A DNA stretch of 5,154 nt. Origin: Anaerolineales bacterium (GTDB taxonomy: Bacteria > Chloroflexota > Anaerolineae > Anaerolineales > VGOW01). Positions 4,832 to 5,154 of this stretch are shown in pieces (the first letter of the stretch is position 1; every line of letters starts with the position of its first letter). The stretch is from NCBI GenBank assembly GCA_919901875.1, contig CAKKQG010000420.1, positions 1 through 5,154 on the forward strand. Reading direction: 5' to 3'. The notes beneath the pieces are model-generated. The model saw only the letters and a program-made list of their open reading frames with translations, was not told where the DNA came from and did no database searches. The position numbers and the translations under genes were made by a program.

Positions 4832-4858
4832 ACTGTTCACTGATTACTGCTCACTGCT
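4829..4858 (-). repeat. CAGTGAA-type heptamer array directly after the substrate-binding protein stop
   Basis: On the minus strand, right after the stop codon TAA, come GCAGTGA, GCAGTAAT, CAGTGAA and CAGTAAA. The array runs into the outer stem of the terminator-like hairpin. Its units match those at the ATPase start in inverted orientation. Confidence 0.6.
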
Positions 4859-5154
4859 TACTTGGGTAGATACGACGCATCAATTGATTCTTTATACACC
4901 AAATCTTTGCTCACCATGCCTTTGTCCTTCGCCCAGTCGTTCACATCTTTGAACTGCGCTTCGCTTGGCACCGAGGCAAGCGGGTAATCCGGCAAAGTGT
5001 ATTTACCGATGAGCGCTGCCGAGAGCAAATTATTTTTCGTCAGCGTGTCGTTCCACTTCGTCTTGTCGGCGTTCACATCCTTCACCGCTTTTTCTAACGC
5101 GGCTAAAAAGTTTTTCACCGCTTCGGGATTCTTTTGCACAAACGCCGCGCTGAA
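4858..5154 (-). CDS. ABC transporter substrate-binding protein, NMT1/THI5-like (NitT/TauT) family, C-terminal part
   Basis: The frame is open from the window edge to TAA at 4860-4858 and gives the last 98 residues; the N-terminus and any signal peptide lie outside. The end of the protein is characteristic of NMT1/THI5-like periplasmic or lipid-anchored binding proteins: FVQKNPEAVKNFLAALEKAV, then LPDYPLASVPSEAQFKDVNDW and a final ESIDASYLPK. It would capture the solute outside the membrane and deliver it to the permease encoded downstream. A GTG at 5139 could be misread as a start, but the frame continues upstream with family-like residues (FSAAF), so this is a truncated gene rather than a small one. 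The ligand cannot be inferred from this part. Confidence 0.9.
   Translation of the reverse strand, partial: FSAAFVQKNPEAVKNFLAALEKAVKDVNADKTKWNDTLTKNNLLSAALIGKYTLPDYPLASVPSEAQFKDVNDWAKDKGMVSKDLVYKESIDASYLPK

Noticed and set aside
4634..4840. 68-codon minus-strand frame in the binding-protein/ATPase spacer
   Set aside because: It runs across the TCTAATCCGC element and the terminator-like hairpin, has no recognisable domain, and is best explained as chance.

Overview
The window carries seven protein genes, all read leftward on the minus strand. The first (at the high-coordinate end) and the last run off the window. There is no RNA gene, integrase, complete insertion sequence or CRISPR array. 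The gene content (UbiX/UbiE quinone enzymes, a NitT/TauT-type ABC importer), roughly even base composition and an unusual load of short palindromic and heptamer repeats would suit an Anaerolineae-like Chloroflexota genome. That assignment is inference from overall appearance, not proof.

In transcription order, the right part is a three-gene ABC importer. It starts with the C-terminal end of a substrate-binding protein (5154-4858), followed by a terminator-like hairpin (4831-4787). The ATPase (4562-3732) and the inner-membrane permease (3545-2778) come next. The family imports small organic solutes such as sulfonates, taurine, nitrate or pyrimidines; the substrate here cannot be read from the sequence.

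The left part is a compact run with quinone functions. It begins with a small membrane protein carrying an acidic linker and a C-terminal SEC-C zinc motif (2633-2205). Then come the menaquinone/ubiquinone C-methyltransferase UbiE/MenG (2208-1507), the flavin prenyltransferase UbiX (1439-867), a YhbP-like split-barrel flavoprotein (855-391) and the N-terminal part of a class I SAM methyltransferase (394-1). Two junctions are ATGA start/stop overlaps. UbiX makes the prenyl-FMN cofactor for UbiD-type decarboxylases, and UbiE methylates the decarboxylated quinone ring, so the pair looks like late menaquinone biosynthesis.

The most unusual content is the repeats. Five junctions contain arrays of degenerate 6-8 nt units, with a different unit at different junctions, and some supply start codons. 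Two diverged copies of one element of about 100 bp, with TCTAATCCGC termini, sit in opposite orientations in the ABC operon. A separate 128-bp element with 11-bp inverted termini fills the permease/SEC-C gap. Two further repeat-like sequences lie inside genes in frame: a 33-bp near-perfect palindrome in the methyltransferase, and an approximately 80-bp repeat that adds a segment to the ABC ATPase.
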